This document shows, in pieces, positions 18,721 to 27,488 of a stretch of 64,000 nt of DNA (positions within the stretch are counted from its first letter, which is position 1; each line of letters starts with the position of its first letter). The notes beneath the pieces were generated by a model. It saw nothing but the letters and a program-made list of their open reading frames with translations. It did no database searches and had not been told where the DNA came from. Origin of the DNA: Brevibacterium sp. CCUG 69071 (GTDB lineage: Bacteria > Actinomycetota > Actinomycetes > Actinomycetales > Brevibacteriaceae); NCBI RefSeq assembly GCF_021023135.1, contig NZ_PGFV01000003.1, forward strand, positions 372,001 through 436,000, written 5' to 3'. A program made the position numbers and the translations under genes.

Positions 18721-21700
18721 GTGGGTCACGTGACTTATCTTCGGTACCCCCACATCAATGGCGACCTCCTCACCTTCACGGCCGACGACGACGTCTGGCT
18801 CGCATCCTCCTCAGGTGGGAGGGCATGGCGTCTGACCTCGGATCACGTTCCGGTCCGCTCACCGCGGATCTCCCCCGACGCCGCCCATGTCGCGTTCGTG
18901 TCCTTCCGCGACGGCCATCCTGAGCTGTTCCTCGCCGAGGTGGCCTCCGGTTCCCTGCGCAGGCTGTCCTGGCTGGGTGGTTCGGCGATGACGATGCTCG
19001 GCTGGGCCGATGACAGGCACATCCTCGTCGGCTCGAACGCCGGGGAGTTCGAAGTCCGCAACCATGTCGTGAAGTCCATCGGCCTCGACGGCAGCGTCGA
19101 ACGACTCCACCTCGGCCGCGCCTCGGGTCTGGCCCGTCACCATTCGGGGCTGACCGCGCTGTCGACCCCGTTCTCCCGTCCGCCCGCGCACTGGAAGCGC
19201 TACCGCGGAGGCACCGCACCGAGGCTGTGGCTGGGTCACGCGGCAGCCGACGGGGGCGGCGCTGACGCCGTCGGCACCGCCGCCACCTCGGCGGACACTG
19301 CCACCTCGGCAGACGCAGCCTTGAACTGGCGGCGCCTGCTCCGCGACGAGGAGGCCTCGCTGACCGATCCGCTGTGGGTCGGCGACTCCCTGGTCTTCAC
19401 CTCCGATAAGGCCGCGACGTTCCCGCAGAATGCCGATGAGCAGGCCAACCTGTGGATCTGGGACGGCCTGGCCGCACAGCCCGGCTCCCCGACAGTCGAA
19501 CCCGCCGGCGAACCTCGCCAGTTGACTTTCCAGACCGCCGCCGAAGGCTACGTCCGCGATGCCACGAGCGACGGCACCCGCATCGTCTGGCACAGCCACG
19601 GTGAGATCAAGATCCTCAACAGCCTCGACGCCGCCGTTCGGACCCTCGACGTGCAGCTGCCCGGCACCCAGGTGCAGCCGCTGGCGCTCGATCCCACGTC
19701 CGGCATCGGCAGCGTCGCTCCCGATCACGGGGGCAACGCCTCGGTTATCGAATGGCGCGGCAAGACCTTCTGGCTCGCTCACCGGGAGGGACCGGCCCGC
19801 GCTCTGTGCGCGGATTCGGCGATCCGCACCCGCGAACCCGTGGTGCTGGGGCAGACCGGACAGGCCGCGTACATCACCGATGTCGAGGGCGAGGACGGTA
19901 TCGAGGTCGCGTCCCTGACCGGGGGCAAGCCGCCTCGGCGGATCGGGGCGGGCGCCCTCGGTCGGGTCCTCGCCATGAGCGCGGATCCTGCCGGCAGAAC
20001 CCTGGCCACGATCTCCCACGACGGCAGCATCCGGCTGACCGAGGTCGGCAACGGCCGGACCCGGTTGGTCGGGCATTCGGGATTCGGTGAGGCCACCTCG
20101 GCGCGGTTCTCTCCGGACGGACGCTACCTCGTGTGGTCGCAGCCGACCCAGGGCGAGGAGCAGCTGGGGCGGCTGATGATCGCCGATGTGAAGTCCGATC
20201 GGGAGGGGCAGGCGCTGACGGCCGGGAAGTACAACGACTTCTCGCCCGCGTTCACCCGCGACGGCAAGTACCTCGTGTTCCTTTCCGACCGCACCTTCGA
20301 CCCCTCGTACAACCAGCATTCCTTCGATCTCTCGTTCAACGGTGTGACCCGTCCGTGGCTGCTGCCGCTGACCGCGACCGAGCCCGCGCCGTTCGGCCCG
20401 AGCGCCGCCGGCTGGGCGATCAGCGATCTCACCGAGGACTCGGAGAAGGCGAAGAACGAGAAGGCCAAGGCCGAGAAGTCCGGGGTCACCACCGCCGAGG
20501 TGGATCTTGAGGGCGCGGAGGAGAGGATCGTTCCGTTCCCCGTCTCCTCCGGTGTCTTCCGGGATCTCGAAGCGTGCGAGGGCGGTGTGCTGTGGCTGCG
20601 CACCGGTGATGCCGAGGACGGTGAGATCGGGGACAAGCACGCCTGGGATGCCGGTGAGAAGGCCGCCGAGGTGATCCAGTACTTCGACTTCGCCAAGCGC
20701 AAGGTGCTCACTATCGTCGACAAGGCCGATGAGTATGCGGTCTCCGGAAACGGCAAGCTCATCGTCGTCGGCACTGACGGCGAGTACTCCGTGGTCCCGG
20801 CGAACCGGAAGGTCGAGGGTGACGACGACGATTCCGTGTCCGTGGATCTGTCCCGCCTGCGCTTCGAACTCGATCGGCGGGCCGAGTGGCTGCAGATGTT
20901 CGAGGAGAACTCTCGGATCATGCGCGATCACTACTGGCGCGCGGACATGAACGGCGTCGACTGGGAGGGTGTGACCCTGCGGTGGCGTCGGGTGGCTGCG
21001 AAGGCGCTGACCCACGACGACATCGTCGACATCCTGTGGGAGACCGTGGGCGAGCTCAACACCTCGCACGCCTATGTCACTCCGGCCTCGGCGCCCGGCG
21101 ATAAGTCGAAGAAGCTCGGCTTCCTCGGCGCCGATCTCGAACGCACACCTCAGGGCTGGACGATCGCTCGCATCCTCCCCGGAGAGAGCAGTGAGCCCGG
21201 AGCCAGATCACCTCTGAGACAGGCAGGAGTCGGAGCCCAGGCCGGGGACATCATCACCGCAGTCAACGGACAGCCCGTCGACGAGGCCCGGGGTCCGGCC
21301 GCCCACCTGCAGGGGGCCGCGGACTCGATCGTCGAGCTGACCCTGCGGCGCGGCCGCAAGGATCGAGTGGTGACGATCGTTCCGCTGCCCGGCGAGGAGA
21401 AGCTGCGCTACCAGGACTGGGTTCGCTCCCGTCGGGAGTATGTGGCCGAGAAGTCGGGCGGTCGCATCGGCTACGTCCACGTTCCCGACATGATGGCCGG
21501 CGGATGGGCGCAACTGCACCGCGATATCCGGCAGGCCATGTCCTGTGAGGGCATCGTCGCCGATGTCCGCTTCAACCGCGGCGGTCACACCAGCGCTCTG
21601 GTCGCCGAACGCCTCGCCGATCGGGTGATCGCCTGGAATGCCGCCCGCAGCTATGACTCGATGGTCCCCGATCCCGAGGATGCCCGGCGCGGGCCGGTGG

Positions 21701-22134
21701 CCTTCGTGGCCAATGAGTTCTCCGGTTCCGACGGCGACATCATCAACGCCCGCGTCCAGGCCAAAGGCATCGGCCCGGTCATCGGCGTGCGCACCTGGGG
21801 CGGGGTCGTCGGCATCGACGGTCGCTATGAGCTCGTCGACGGCACCGGAGTGACCCAGCCGCGGTACGCATTCTGGCTCGAGGGCAAGGGCTGGGACGTG
21901 GAGAACCACGGTGTGGATCCCGATATCGCGGTCGAGCACGATCCTTCACAGCTCTTCGCTGACGACGATCCTCAGCTCGACCGGGCCATCGCCGAGGTGC
22001 TCGCCGGCCTGGCCTCGGCACCGGCCGCACAGCCGCCGGGGTTCCCGGCCCCGCGGGTGCAGGCGCCGCCGCGGACCCAGGAGCACGCTTTCGGAGAGCC
22101 CGACGTAGGTGACCCGGACGACCCGGGGGCCTGA
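18721..22134 (+). CDS. Tricorn-type protease
   Basis: The 1137-residue cytoplasmic serine protease has N-terminal beta-propellers (WD-like repeats such as SPRISPDAAHVAF, ARFSPDGRYLVW and PAFTRDGKYLVFLSD), a core beginning near residue 715, a PDZ-like domain at about 815-890 (LRQAGVGAQAGDIITAVNGQ) and a C-terminal catalytic part. Likely catalytic residues are His in GELNTSHAYVTP and Ser in EFSGSDGD. Tricorn trims peptides released by the proteasome. The start is GTG 18721 or GTG 18730; neither has a strong ribosome site. An Ala/Thr/Gly-rich insert lies at about residues 175-200. It is monocistronic and divergent from argS. Confidence 0.92.
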   Translation: MGHVTYLRYPHINGDLLTFTADDDVWLASSSGGRAWRLTSDHVPVRSPRISPDAAHVAFVSFRDGHPELFLAEVASGSLRRLSWLGGSAMTMLGWADDRHILVGSNAGEFEVRNHVVKSIGLDGSVERLHLGRASGLARHHSGLTALSTPFSRPPAHWKRYRGGTAPRLWLGHAAADGGGADAVGTAATSADTATSADAALNWRRLLRDEEASLTDPLWVGDSLVFTSDKAATFPQNADEQANLWIWDGLAAQPGSPTVEPAGEPRQLTFQTAAEGYVRDATSDGTRIVWHSHGEIKILNSLDAAVRTLDVQLPGTQVQPLALDPTSGIGSVAPDHGGNASVIEWRGKTFWLAHREGPARALCADSAIRTREPVVLGQTGQAAYITDVEGEDGIEVASLTGGKPPRRIGAGALGRVLAMSADPAGRTLATISHDGSIRLTEVGNGRTRLVGHSGFGEATSARFSPDGRYLVWSQPTQGEEQLGRLMIADVKSDREGQALTAGKYNDFSPAFTRDGKYLVFLSDRTFDPSYNQHSFDLSFNGVTRPWLLPLTATEPAPFGPSAAGWAISDLTEDSEKAKNEKAKAEKSGVTTAEVDLEGAEERIVPFPVSSGVFRDLEACEGGVLWLRTGDAEDGEIGDKHAWDAGEKAAEVIQYFDFAKRKVLTIVDKADEYAVSGNGKLIVVGTDGEYSVVPANRKVEGDDDDSVSVDLSRLRFELDRRAEWLQMFEENSRIMRDHYWRADMNGVDWEGVTLRWRRVAAKALTHDDIVDILWETVGELNTSHAYVTPASAPGDKSKKLGFLGADLERTPQGWTIARILPGESSEPGARSPLRQAGVGAQAGDIITAVNGQPVDEARGPAAHLQGAADSIVELTLRRGRKDRVVTIVPLPGEEKLRYQDWVRSRREYVAEKSGGRIGYVHVPDMMAGGWAQLHRDIRQAMSCEGIVADVRFNRGGHTSALVAERLADRVIAWNAARSYDSMVPDPEDARRGPVAFVANEFSGSDGDIINARVQAKGIGPVIGVRTWGGVVGIDGRYELVDGTGVTQPRYAFWLEGKGWDVENHGVDPDIAVEHDPSQLFADDDPQLDRAIAEVLAGLASAPAAQPPGFPAPRVQAPPRTQEHAFGEPDVGDPDDPGA

Positions 22135-22136
22135 CA

Positions 22137-22158
22137 GGCGGCGGAGGTCTCCGCCGCC
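22137..22158 (+). terminator. GC-rich hairpin after tricorn gene
   Basis: A stem of up to ten pairs (GGCGGCGGAG with CTCCGCCGCC) and a minimal loop starts 3 bp after the tricorn stop, with no T-run. It may serve both convergent genes. Confidence 0.45.
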
Positions 22159-22197
22159 GCTCATGGCCGGCTTCGCCTTCAGCTGCCGGCTTCGCCC

Positions 22198-22794
22198 TCA
22201 GCTCTTCTGCTCGACCGGCACCAATGCCCACAGGCCGAAGGCCAGCAGCACGAAGCCGGAGATGACCCCGCTGAAGATCGGGATGAACGCCGGGATCGAG
22301 GCGAAGAAGGCGATGAATCCGGCGATGCCGCAGAGGGTGACGACGGTCGCGAGGACATGGAATCGGTTCAGCTTGAACACATATCCCAGCGCATAGAAGT
22401 GGGTGCCGACGACGAAGGCCACCCAGGCCACGCCGAGTTCGGGGTGGCCGAGGCTCGAGAGCACCCGGGCCCCGGCGAAGAGTGCGATCGCCTCGATGAG
22501 GACGATGATCCAGTACGCTCGGCCGAACGGCGGCTCGCGACGGCGCCCTGGCTCACGGTCCTCCGCTGACATCGTCTGCCTGTGTTCGGCCCGGAGACGC
22601 AAGAGGGATCGCACCGCGACAACCGCAATGGTCCCGAAGGCGATGATTCCCGTGGCCATGACCAGCGTCCGGCCCAGCGAGGAGAACGATGAGCTGTTGA
22701 TGATGAGGAACAGCAGTCCGAATGCCCCTCCGATCAGGGCACCGATCTCGGCTCCCTCGGCGGTGCGGGGTCGGGTGGCGGGGGATTCGGGCAT
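22198..22794 (-). CDS. Six-helix membrane protein of unknown function
   Basis: The 198-residue integral membrane protein has six clear hydrophobic helices, among them IGALIGGAFGLLFLIINSSS, YWIIVLIEAIALFAGARVL and ISGFVLLAFGLWALVPV. Between helices two and three lies a charged loop. Conserved-looking motifs are WVAFVVGTHFYALGYVF and the preceding LGHPELGVAW, which resemble small uncharacterised actinobacterial membrane proteins. ATG at 22794 is preceded by AGGACGACG; a longer frame to 22857 has a non-coding-looking start. No function can be assigned. Confidence 0.72.
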   Translation of the reverse strand: MPESPATRPRTAEGAEIGALIGGAFGLLFLIINSSSFSSLGRTLVMATGIIAFGTIAVVAVRSLLRLRAEHRQTMSAEDREPGRRREPPFGRAYWIIVLIEAIALFAGARVLSSLGHPELGVAWVAFVVGTHFYALGYVFKLNRFHVLATVVTLCGIAGFIAFFASIPAFIPIFSGVISGFVLLAFGLWALVPVEQKS

Positions 22795-23016
22795 CGTCGT
22801 CCTGTCATGGTGAGCGCGTCGACCCTGTTGACCGACACAAGTGTGGCGCTCGTGCACGCTCCATTCTTACACCGCTTCGACCCCCTGGACGGGGAATTGC
22901 CGCGATTGATTGCCGTCAGCTTCTGCGTCCGGATCCCAAGTGCATTCGGTCGCGCCGCCGGCCAGGCGGTCCGTCGATCCGAGAGTCAGGCGGACCGAGG
23001 CCACGCAAAGGCGCGC

Positions 23017-23454
23017 TCAGATGCCGTAGAACTCGGCGAGGTCGTCGGTGGTGACATTGGCACCGCTCGTCGCGGGAATGATGTCGGCGGCAAGGACACG
23101 GGTCGCGGCATCGCCGCTCGGATGCCCTTCGACCCGGACGAACGCCGTGTCCGTTCCGGGCTGGTCCACGTAGGTTCGAATGATCGTCTCCAGGACCGCG
23201 CGCAGGGAGTCGGCCACTTCGTAGGAGCTGCTGCCGGCGAGCGTGAGCACCCCGCCGATCGTGGTTCCGGCCGAGAAGCTGTCCTGGAACTGCACCTCGC
23301 CGTCCAGATGCTCCGGCATGGCTGTGACCGCGGAACGGAGGGCATCGGCGACCGCGGCCGGGTCGGTCTGGGCCTGCCGAAAGCATCCGGAGAGGGCGAT
23401 GCCCGCGACTCCGAGTGAGGCGGCAAAGAATCCGCGGCGTCCGAATCGTCCCAT
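23017..23454 (-). CDS. Putative lipoprotein with Tat-like signal
   Basis: The 145-residue protein has an N-terminal signal with a twin-arginine-like start (GRFGRRGFFAASLG) and a lipobox LSGC that predicts lipidation at Cys24. The rest is a small mixed domain with no family I recognise; it opens with DPAAVADALRSAVTAMP and ends DDLAEFYGI. It lies 123 bp downstream of the encapsulin gene on the same strand, so it may be the third gene of that operon, although no targeting peptide is visible and it should be exported. Function unknown. Confidence 0.7.
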   Translation of the reverse strand: MGRFGRRGFFAASLGVAGIALSGCFRQAQTDPAAVADALRSAVTAMPEHLDGEVQFQDSFSAGTTIGGVLTLAGSSSYEVADSLRAVLETIIRTYVDQPGTDTAFVRVEGHPSGDAATRVLAADIIPATSGANVTTDDLAEFYGI

Positions 23455-23577
23455 GCGGTCATTGTGGCATGGGCGAGCGCCCGGCCGCGGTCACACGACC
23501 GTCTCCGGGTCACTTACGCACCTTTTGCCATTGGGCAAGACCTGCCCGCCCCACCTCAGACGCTCATCAGCCGCTCA

Positions 23578-24378
23578 TCAGAGGCTCAAAGGCACACTGG
23601 ATTCGTCGGTCAGCGCGAGGAATCCGAAGGTCTCCTGCAGATAGAGTTCGACGGTCTCGCTGTCGTGGCTGTGGTACCCGATCGACAGGTCCTGGCCGAG
23701 GTGGAGCTCGTAGTCACCCCCGCGCGTGGAGACGAGCAGCGCTCCCTCGAGGGCGGGCGCCCAGATGATCTCTCCGGCGCCGAGCTGCCGGGAGAGGTGC
23801 TCGCGGATCGGGTAGCCGTGGTCGGTGGACTCGGAGACCTTGGTGTACTCCGCGGAGGAGAGCAACAGGCTGTAGGGCCCGTCGACTCCCACCGTGCGCA
23901 GCACACTCAGCGCCTGGGCGACGGCGTCCGCGAAGTCCTCGACGGCGTCGGGGATGGCCACTGCGGCATTCGAGCTGCCGGGAACGATTCCGCCGATCCC
24001 GGCCGCATCGAGCCCGTGGAGAATGGCCCGATCTTCAGCCATCGCGATCGTCGTGGCCGCATCCTTGACGGGCTGCCAGTCCGAGTCACCGGACCCGCGG
24101 GCCACGTCATCGATGGCCTGCCGAGTCACGGTGAACGGAGTCCGCAGCTCGATGTATTCCTGCACGATGCGCTGCTTGACCTGCAGTCCGCTCGTCTCCG
24201 ACTGGACGTCCCGGATGTGGCCGGTGGTCACCGCGGAGGTCTCGAAGCCCGTGGGCCCTTCGACATCGACGATCCGGCGGCCGGCGATATTGCGTTTGAA
24301 TGTCCGCCGAGCCTCCTCCTCGATCTCCGCCCAGGCCGGGCCGGGGATGGGGGCAAGCTCGCGATAGAGGTTATTCAC
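23578..24378 (-). CDS. enc: Encapsulin shell protein (linocin M18 type)
   Basis: The 266-residue HK97-fold shell protein begins MNNLYRELAPIPGPAWAEIE and ends LTDESSVPLSL, the sequence I recall for linocin M18 of Brevibacterium linens. Family hallmarks include RRIVDVEGPTGFETSAVTTG and EGALLVSTRGGDYELHLGQD. Subunits self-assemble into an icosahedral nanocompartment that loads cargo bearing a short C-terminal tag; it was first described as a bacteriocin or extracellular protease. The GTG start at 24378 has AGGAGAG upstream and overlaps the DyP stop by 4 bp, so shell and cargo are translationally coupled. Longer frames upstream are shadows of the DyP gene. Confidence 0.97.
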   Translation of the reverse strand: MNNLYRELAPIPGPAWAEIEEEARRTFKRNIAGRRIVDVEGPTGFETSAVTTGHIRDVQSETSGLQVKQRIVQEYIELRTPFTVTRQAIDDVARGSGDSDWQPVKDAATTIAMAEDRAILHGLDAAGIGGIVPGSSNAAVAIPDAVEDFADAVAQALSVLRTVGVDGPYSLLLSSAEYTKVSESTDHGYPIREHLSRQLGAGEIIWAPALEGALLVSTRGGDYELHLGQDLSIGYHSHDSETVELYLQETFGFLALTDESSVPLSL

Positions 24379-25487
24379 TGGTCTCTCCTTCTCAGGCTGC
24401 CGATGCCGAGGCTGTCGTCGACCGGTGCGGGGTCGTCGGCTGATGCGGGGTCGGGTGGGTCTGTTTCCTCGACCCTCGCCGAGGCGGAGGCCGGGTCGTC
24501 GTCCTGCGTATCGGATGGCTCGGCGGCGGCGAGCTCTCCGTCGGGATCGTCGAGGAATTCCTGGGAGGGGACGAAGAAGAGGCCGCCGGTCTGCGCGGTC
24601 GAGAAGTCGAGGATCCGATCGTAGGTGCCGCGGGGGTTGCCGATGAACATGTTCTCGAGCATCTGTTCGGTCACGCTGACGTCGGCGGCGTAGCCGATGA
24701 AGTAGGTCCCGAACTCGCCGGACTCGACCGATCCGAAGACCATATTGTCTCGCACAATCTTGTGCTCGGTCCCGTCTTCGTCCTCGATCGTGTTGAGGAT
24801 GAGATGGGAGTTCGGCGCCTTGTCCTCGTCGGGGAACTCCATATCGGAGAGTTTGTGCCGACCGAAGGCCGCCTCCTGGTCCTCGACGCTCAGCGCCTCC
24901 CATGCGGCCATGTCGTGGGTGTACTTCTGCACGATCACATAGGTGCTGCCCGCCGGGTCGTCTCCGCCGGTCGGCGTGAACACCGAGTCCACGGCCTCCT
25001 GATCCTCGGGGTTCTCGGTGCCGTCGACGAAGCCCATGATGTCGCGTTCGTCGAAGTAGCGGAAGCCGTGCACCTCGTCGACGACGGACACGGCGTCACC
25101 GAGTTCGCCGACGAGCTGGCGGGCGAGTTCGAAGCAGAGGTCCATCCGCCGGGCCCGGATGTGGAAGAGCAGATCTCCGGGGGTCGACGGCGCGGTGTGG
25201 ACGTCTCCGCGCTGTTCGATGAAGGGGTGCAGCCCGGCCGGGCGCGGGGCATCGAACATCCGGTCCCAGAGCTGGGCGCCGATTCCGGTCACGCAGCTGA
25301 GGTGATCTTCGCGAGCGCGGAAGCCCACGGACCTGACCACCCCCGCAATGTCGCCGAGGAAGTCCTTGGCCCCCGCCTCGGCGCCGGATCTCACGGTGAG
25401 GACGAGGAACACGGCGGCCGGAGCCGGCGGACCCAGCACATGCTGCGGCGTCTTTCCGTTCGGAAAGGCCTCGGTCATGACCGTCAC
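24375..25487 (-). CDS. dyp: DyP-type peroxidase, encapsulin cargo
   Basis: This 370-residue dye-decolorising peroxidase carries the family signature IMGFVDGTENPEDQ, which includes the distal catalytic Asp, and further typical segments (LCFELARQLV, GFRYFDERD). After the catalytic domain (about 1-315) comes a Pro/Asp/Ala-rich linker and the terminal tag DSLGIGSLRRRDQ, which matches encapsulin-targeting peptides of the SLGIGSL type. The heme enzyme is thus packaged inside the shell encoded next. GTG at 25487 is chosen because GAGGAG lies 8 bp upstream; an in-frame ATG three codons later is possible. A perfect TATAAT lies about 70 bp upstream. Confidence 0.96.
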   Translation of the reverse strand: MTVMTEAFPNGKTPQHVLGPPAPAAVFLVLTVRSGAEAGAKDFLGDIAGVVRSVGFRAREDHLSCVTGIGAQLWDRMFDAPRPAGLHPFIEQRGDVHTAPSTPGDLLFHIRARRMDLCFELARQLVGELGDAVSVVDEVHGFRYFDERDIMGFVDGTENPEDQEAVDSVFTPTGGDDPAGSTYVIVQKYTHDMAAWEALSVEDQEAAFGRHKLSDMEFPDEDKAPNSHLILNTIEDEDGTEHKIVRDNMVFGSVESGEFGTYFIGYAADVSVTEQMLENMFIGNPRGTYDRILDFSTAQTGGLFFVPSQEFLDDPDGELAAAEPSDTQDDDPASASARVEETDPPDPASADDPAPVDDSLGIGSLRRRDQ

Positions 25488-25558
25488 TGCATCATCTCCT
25501 CGCGAAGTGAGTTCGCCGTCGACGTGCCCTGCATCATCACAACGGCGCTTGGCTCGCC

Positions 25559-25564
25559 ATTATA
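25559..25564 (-). promoter_or_regulatory. Candidate -10 of the DyP-encapsulin operon
   Basis: A perfect TATAAT on the minus strand lies about 72 bp upstream of the DyP GTG in the divergent gap with the DUF488 gene. A -35 match 17 bp further up is weak (ATTCCA at 25582-25587), as expected for a promoter that needs an activator (inference). Confidence 0.5.
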
Positions 25565-25697
25565 CGCTTCGAGCGCGAACATGGAATGACCGTCGAACTT
25601 GCTTCTTCTCACCAGTGCTGACCTGCGCTTCTGTCCGCTCCTTGCATCGCCGGAGACGCGTCATAGACTGAAGACGACCACAGAACGGAGGTCACTG

Positions 25698-26063
25698 ATG
25701 GCCGCACAGAAGAACGCCCGGGTCCGCCGCATCTACGATGACCCGGAGAACTCCGACGGCACCCGCGTCCTCGTCGACCGGGTCTGGCCGCGCGGAGTCA
25801 GCAAGGACAAAGCCGAGCTCGACGACTGGGCGAAGGCCGTCGCCCCATCGACCGAACTGCGCAAGTGGTACTCCCACGACCCGGAGAAGTTCGAGGAGTT
25901 CTCACGTCGATACCGAGAGGAGCTCAAGGCCGAGGAACCCGCCGAGGCGCTCGAGAGCCTGCGGGGATACGCGAAGAGGGGCACGCTGACTCTGCTCACG
26001 GCCGCGAAGCGCGATGACATCAGCCAGGCGAGGGTGCTCGCGACGATCATCAACGGCGGATGA
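25698..26063 (+). CDS. DUF488-family protein
   Basis: The 121-residue protein has the DUF488 (YeaO-like) pattern: VRRIYDDP near the start, RVLVDRVWPRGVSK, then LRKWYSHDPEKFEEFSRRY and a final LTLLTAAKRDDISQARVLA strand-helix. The family is small, cytoplasmic and functionally uncharacterised. ATG at 25698 follows CGGAGGTCACTG; the longer frame upstream lacks a site. It is divergent from the DyP operon and followed by a hairpin and the DinB-like gene. Confidence 0.88.
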   Translation: MAAQKNARVRRIYDDPENSDGTRVLVDRVWPRGVSKDKAELDDWAKAVAPSTELRKWYSHDPEKFEEFSRRYREELKAEEPAEALESLRGYAKRGTLTLLTAAKRDDISQARVLATIINGG

Positions 26064-26067
26064 CACC

Positions 26068-26094
26068 GCGCCGAGGTGGGAGCCACCTCGGCGC
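26068..26094 (+). terminator. Hairpin between DUF488 and DinB-like genes
   Basis: Perfect 12-bp stem (26068-26079 with 26083-26094) and a 3-nt loop, 4 bp after the DUF488 stop and 35 bp before the next start. There is no T-run. Both arms contain CGCCGAGGTGG or its complement. Confidence 0.6.
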
Positions 26095-26129
26095 CGGTGG
26101 GAATCCGAGCTTCCAGGAAGGACACGACC

Positions 26130-26648
26130 ATGGACGAGATCACCCCGGACACGCGTGACTGGGCCGAGGTCATCGACGGCGGGTGCGCCGAATGCGGCTT
26201 CACCGGAGTCGAGGACGTCAGCACCGCCCCGGATGAGATCCTCTCCGCCGCCCAGGCTTGGGAGGCGGTGCTCAGTCGCGCCGATGCCGGCCAGCGTGCG
26301 GATCCGCATCGGTGGTCGGCGCTCGAATACGGGGCACATATGCGCGACGTCCTCGACCTCTTCCGCGAGCGCACCCGGCTGATGATCGCCGAGGAGGGGC
26401 CCACCCTGCCGAACTTCGACGGGGATTCGGTCGCCCTCGAATCCGACTACGCCCATGCCGACTCCGCCGAGGTGTTCGCCGGCTTCCGCTCGGCCGCCCA
26501 GGGATATTCGGCGCAACTCGCCGACGTCGCCAACGACGAATGGAATCGCAAGGGATACCGGGCCGATGGTCGTGAGTTCACGATCACCTCGCTGACCAGG
26601 TACGGTCTCCACGAGGTCAAGCACCACCTCCAGGATGTGGGTGTCTGA
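26130..26648 (+). CDS. DinB-like (YfiT/DUF664-type) protein
   Basis: The 172-residue protein resembles the DinB four-helix-bundle superfamily. Candidate metal ligands are His in YGAHMRDVLDLF and the pair in YGLHEVKHHLQDV. The N-terminal CAECGF motif is typical of actinobacterial members. These enzymes are metal-dependent and often use low-molecular-weight thiols (mycothiol or bacillithiol) for detoxification; the substrate here is unknown. ATG at 26130 follows AGGAAGGACACGACC. It stands alone between a hairpin and a convergent small gene. Confidence 0.82.
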   Translation: MDEITPDTRDWAEVIDGGCAECGFTGVEDVSTAPDEILSAAQAWEAVLSRADAGQRADPHRWSALEYGAHMRDVLDLFRERTRLMIAEEGPTLPNFDGDSVALESDYAHADSAEVFAGFRSAAQGYSAQLADVANDEWNRKGYRADGREFTITSLTRYGLHEVKHHLQDVGV

Positions 26649-26663
26649 ACCTCGGGGCTGCGC

Positions 26664-26873
26664 TCAGGAGAAGATGCCCCACACCACGGCCCCCACGACA
26701 GCCGCGACGAAGAGCAACGACCACGGGCTGCCGAAGTTGACCGTCCATCCGATGCCGACGCGCTTCGGAACGAGGAACGCCGGATCGCGCGGACAGAAGT
26801 AGAACAGGCCGAGCTTCCAGTTCGCTGCGTTCTCACGCAGCTGCTTCCTGACTTCCCTGTCGGTCGGACTCAT
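26664..26873 (-). CDS. DUF5808-like small membrane protein
   Basis: The 69-residue protein has the motif NWKLGLFYFCPRDPAFLVPK followed by GWTVNFGSP and a C-terminal membrane helix (LLFVAAVVGAVVWGIF). The sequence pattern is that of DUF5808, a short actinobacterial/firmicute family of unknown function that also occurs as a domain in larger membrane proteins. It converges on the DinB-like gene with a 15-bp gap. Confidence 0.82.
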   Translation of the reverse strand: MSPTDREVRKQLRENAANWKLGLFYFCPRDPAFLVPKRVGIGWTVNFGSPWSLLFVAAVVGAVVWGIFS

Positions 26874-27053
26874 CGTGGACTGCCTCCTCGGGTTCGGTGT
26901 GCGGGTCAGCAGCCATCATTGCGGATCAGTACGCATCATGGTGCCCTGCCGTCACGGTACACCTGTTGTGATCGCCGGCGGCCGTGCGTCCACCGCCTCG
27001 GCCGGGGCTTCCCTGTTCACAACGTGTCGAGGAAGTACATCTAGCCTGGGTCC

Positions 27054-27410
27054 ATGTCACTTGTGTGGGAACAGTCCGTCATCGACGCTCGCGAACCGCA
27101 TGCTCTAGGACGGTGGTGGGCCGAGGCGCTCGGGTGGGTGATCGTCGATGAGAACGAGACCGAAATCGAGATCCGCGAAACCCCCGAACGTCTGCCCGGA
27201 CTGATCTTCGGCATCGATGTTGAGCCGAAGACCGTGAAGAACCGGATGCATCTCGATTTCCGTCCCGACGACCAGGCCGCCGAGGTGGCCCGTTTCCTCT
27301 CCCTCGGCGCGAAGCGCGTGGAGATCGGCCAGACGGGCGACGAACCCTGGGTCGTCCTTGCCGACCCCGAAGGCAATGAGTTCTGCATCCTGTCCTCTCG
27401 CAGGGCCTGA
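27054..27410 (+). CDS. VOC (glyoxalase-like) family protein
   Basis: The 118-residue protein is a single half of the vicinal-oxygen-chelate fold: VIDAREPHALGRWWAEALGW at the start, NRMHLDFRPDDQ in the middle and WVVLADPEGNEFCIL at the end. This is the glyoxalase-like domain common in actinobacteria, probably acting as a dimer. His in MHLDF and Glu in NEFCIL are potential metal ligands. The substrate is unknown. It is transcribed alone, 78 bp before the TetR gene. Confidence 0.85.
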   Translation: MSLVWEQSVIDAREPHALGRWWAEALGWVIVDENETEIEIRETPERLPGLIFGIDVEPKTVKNRMHLDFRPDDQAAEVARFLSLGAKRVEIGQTGDEPWVVLADPEGNEFCILSSRRA

Positions 27411-27451
27411 GCACCGCTTCTCCGAGCCCGCAGAGCTCCATGAAGATTTTA

Positions 27452-27470
27452 TTGGACACCTCTGTCCAGA
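27452..27470. promoter_or_regulatory. Palindromic operator candidate for the TetR-MFS operon
   Basis: TGGACA-CCTC-TGTCCA (27453-27468) is a perfect inverted repeat starting 36 bp before the TetR start. TTGGAC inside it could be the -35, with CATTAC 17 bp downstream as -10, giving an almost leaderless transcript. This suggests self-repression. Confidence 0.55.
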
Positions 27471-27488
27471 ATGCATTACGCTCGCCTC

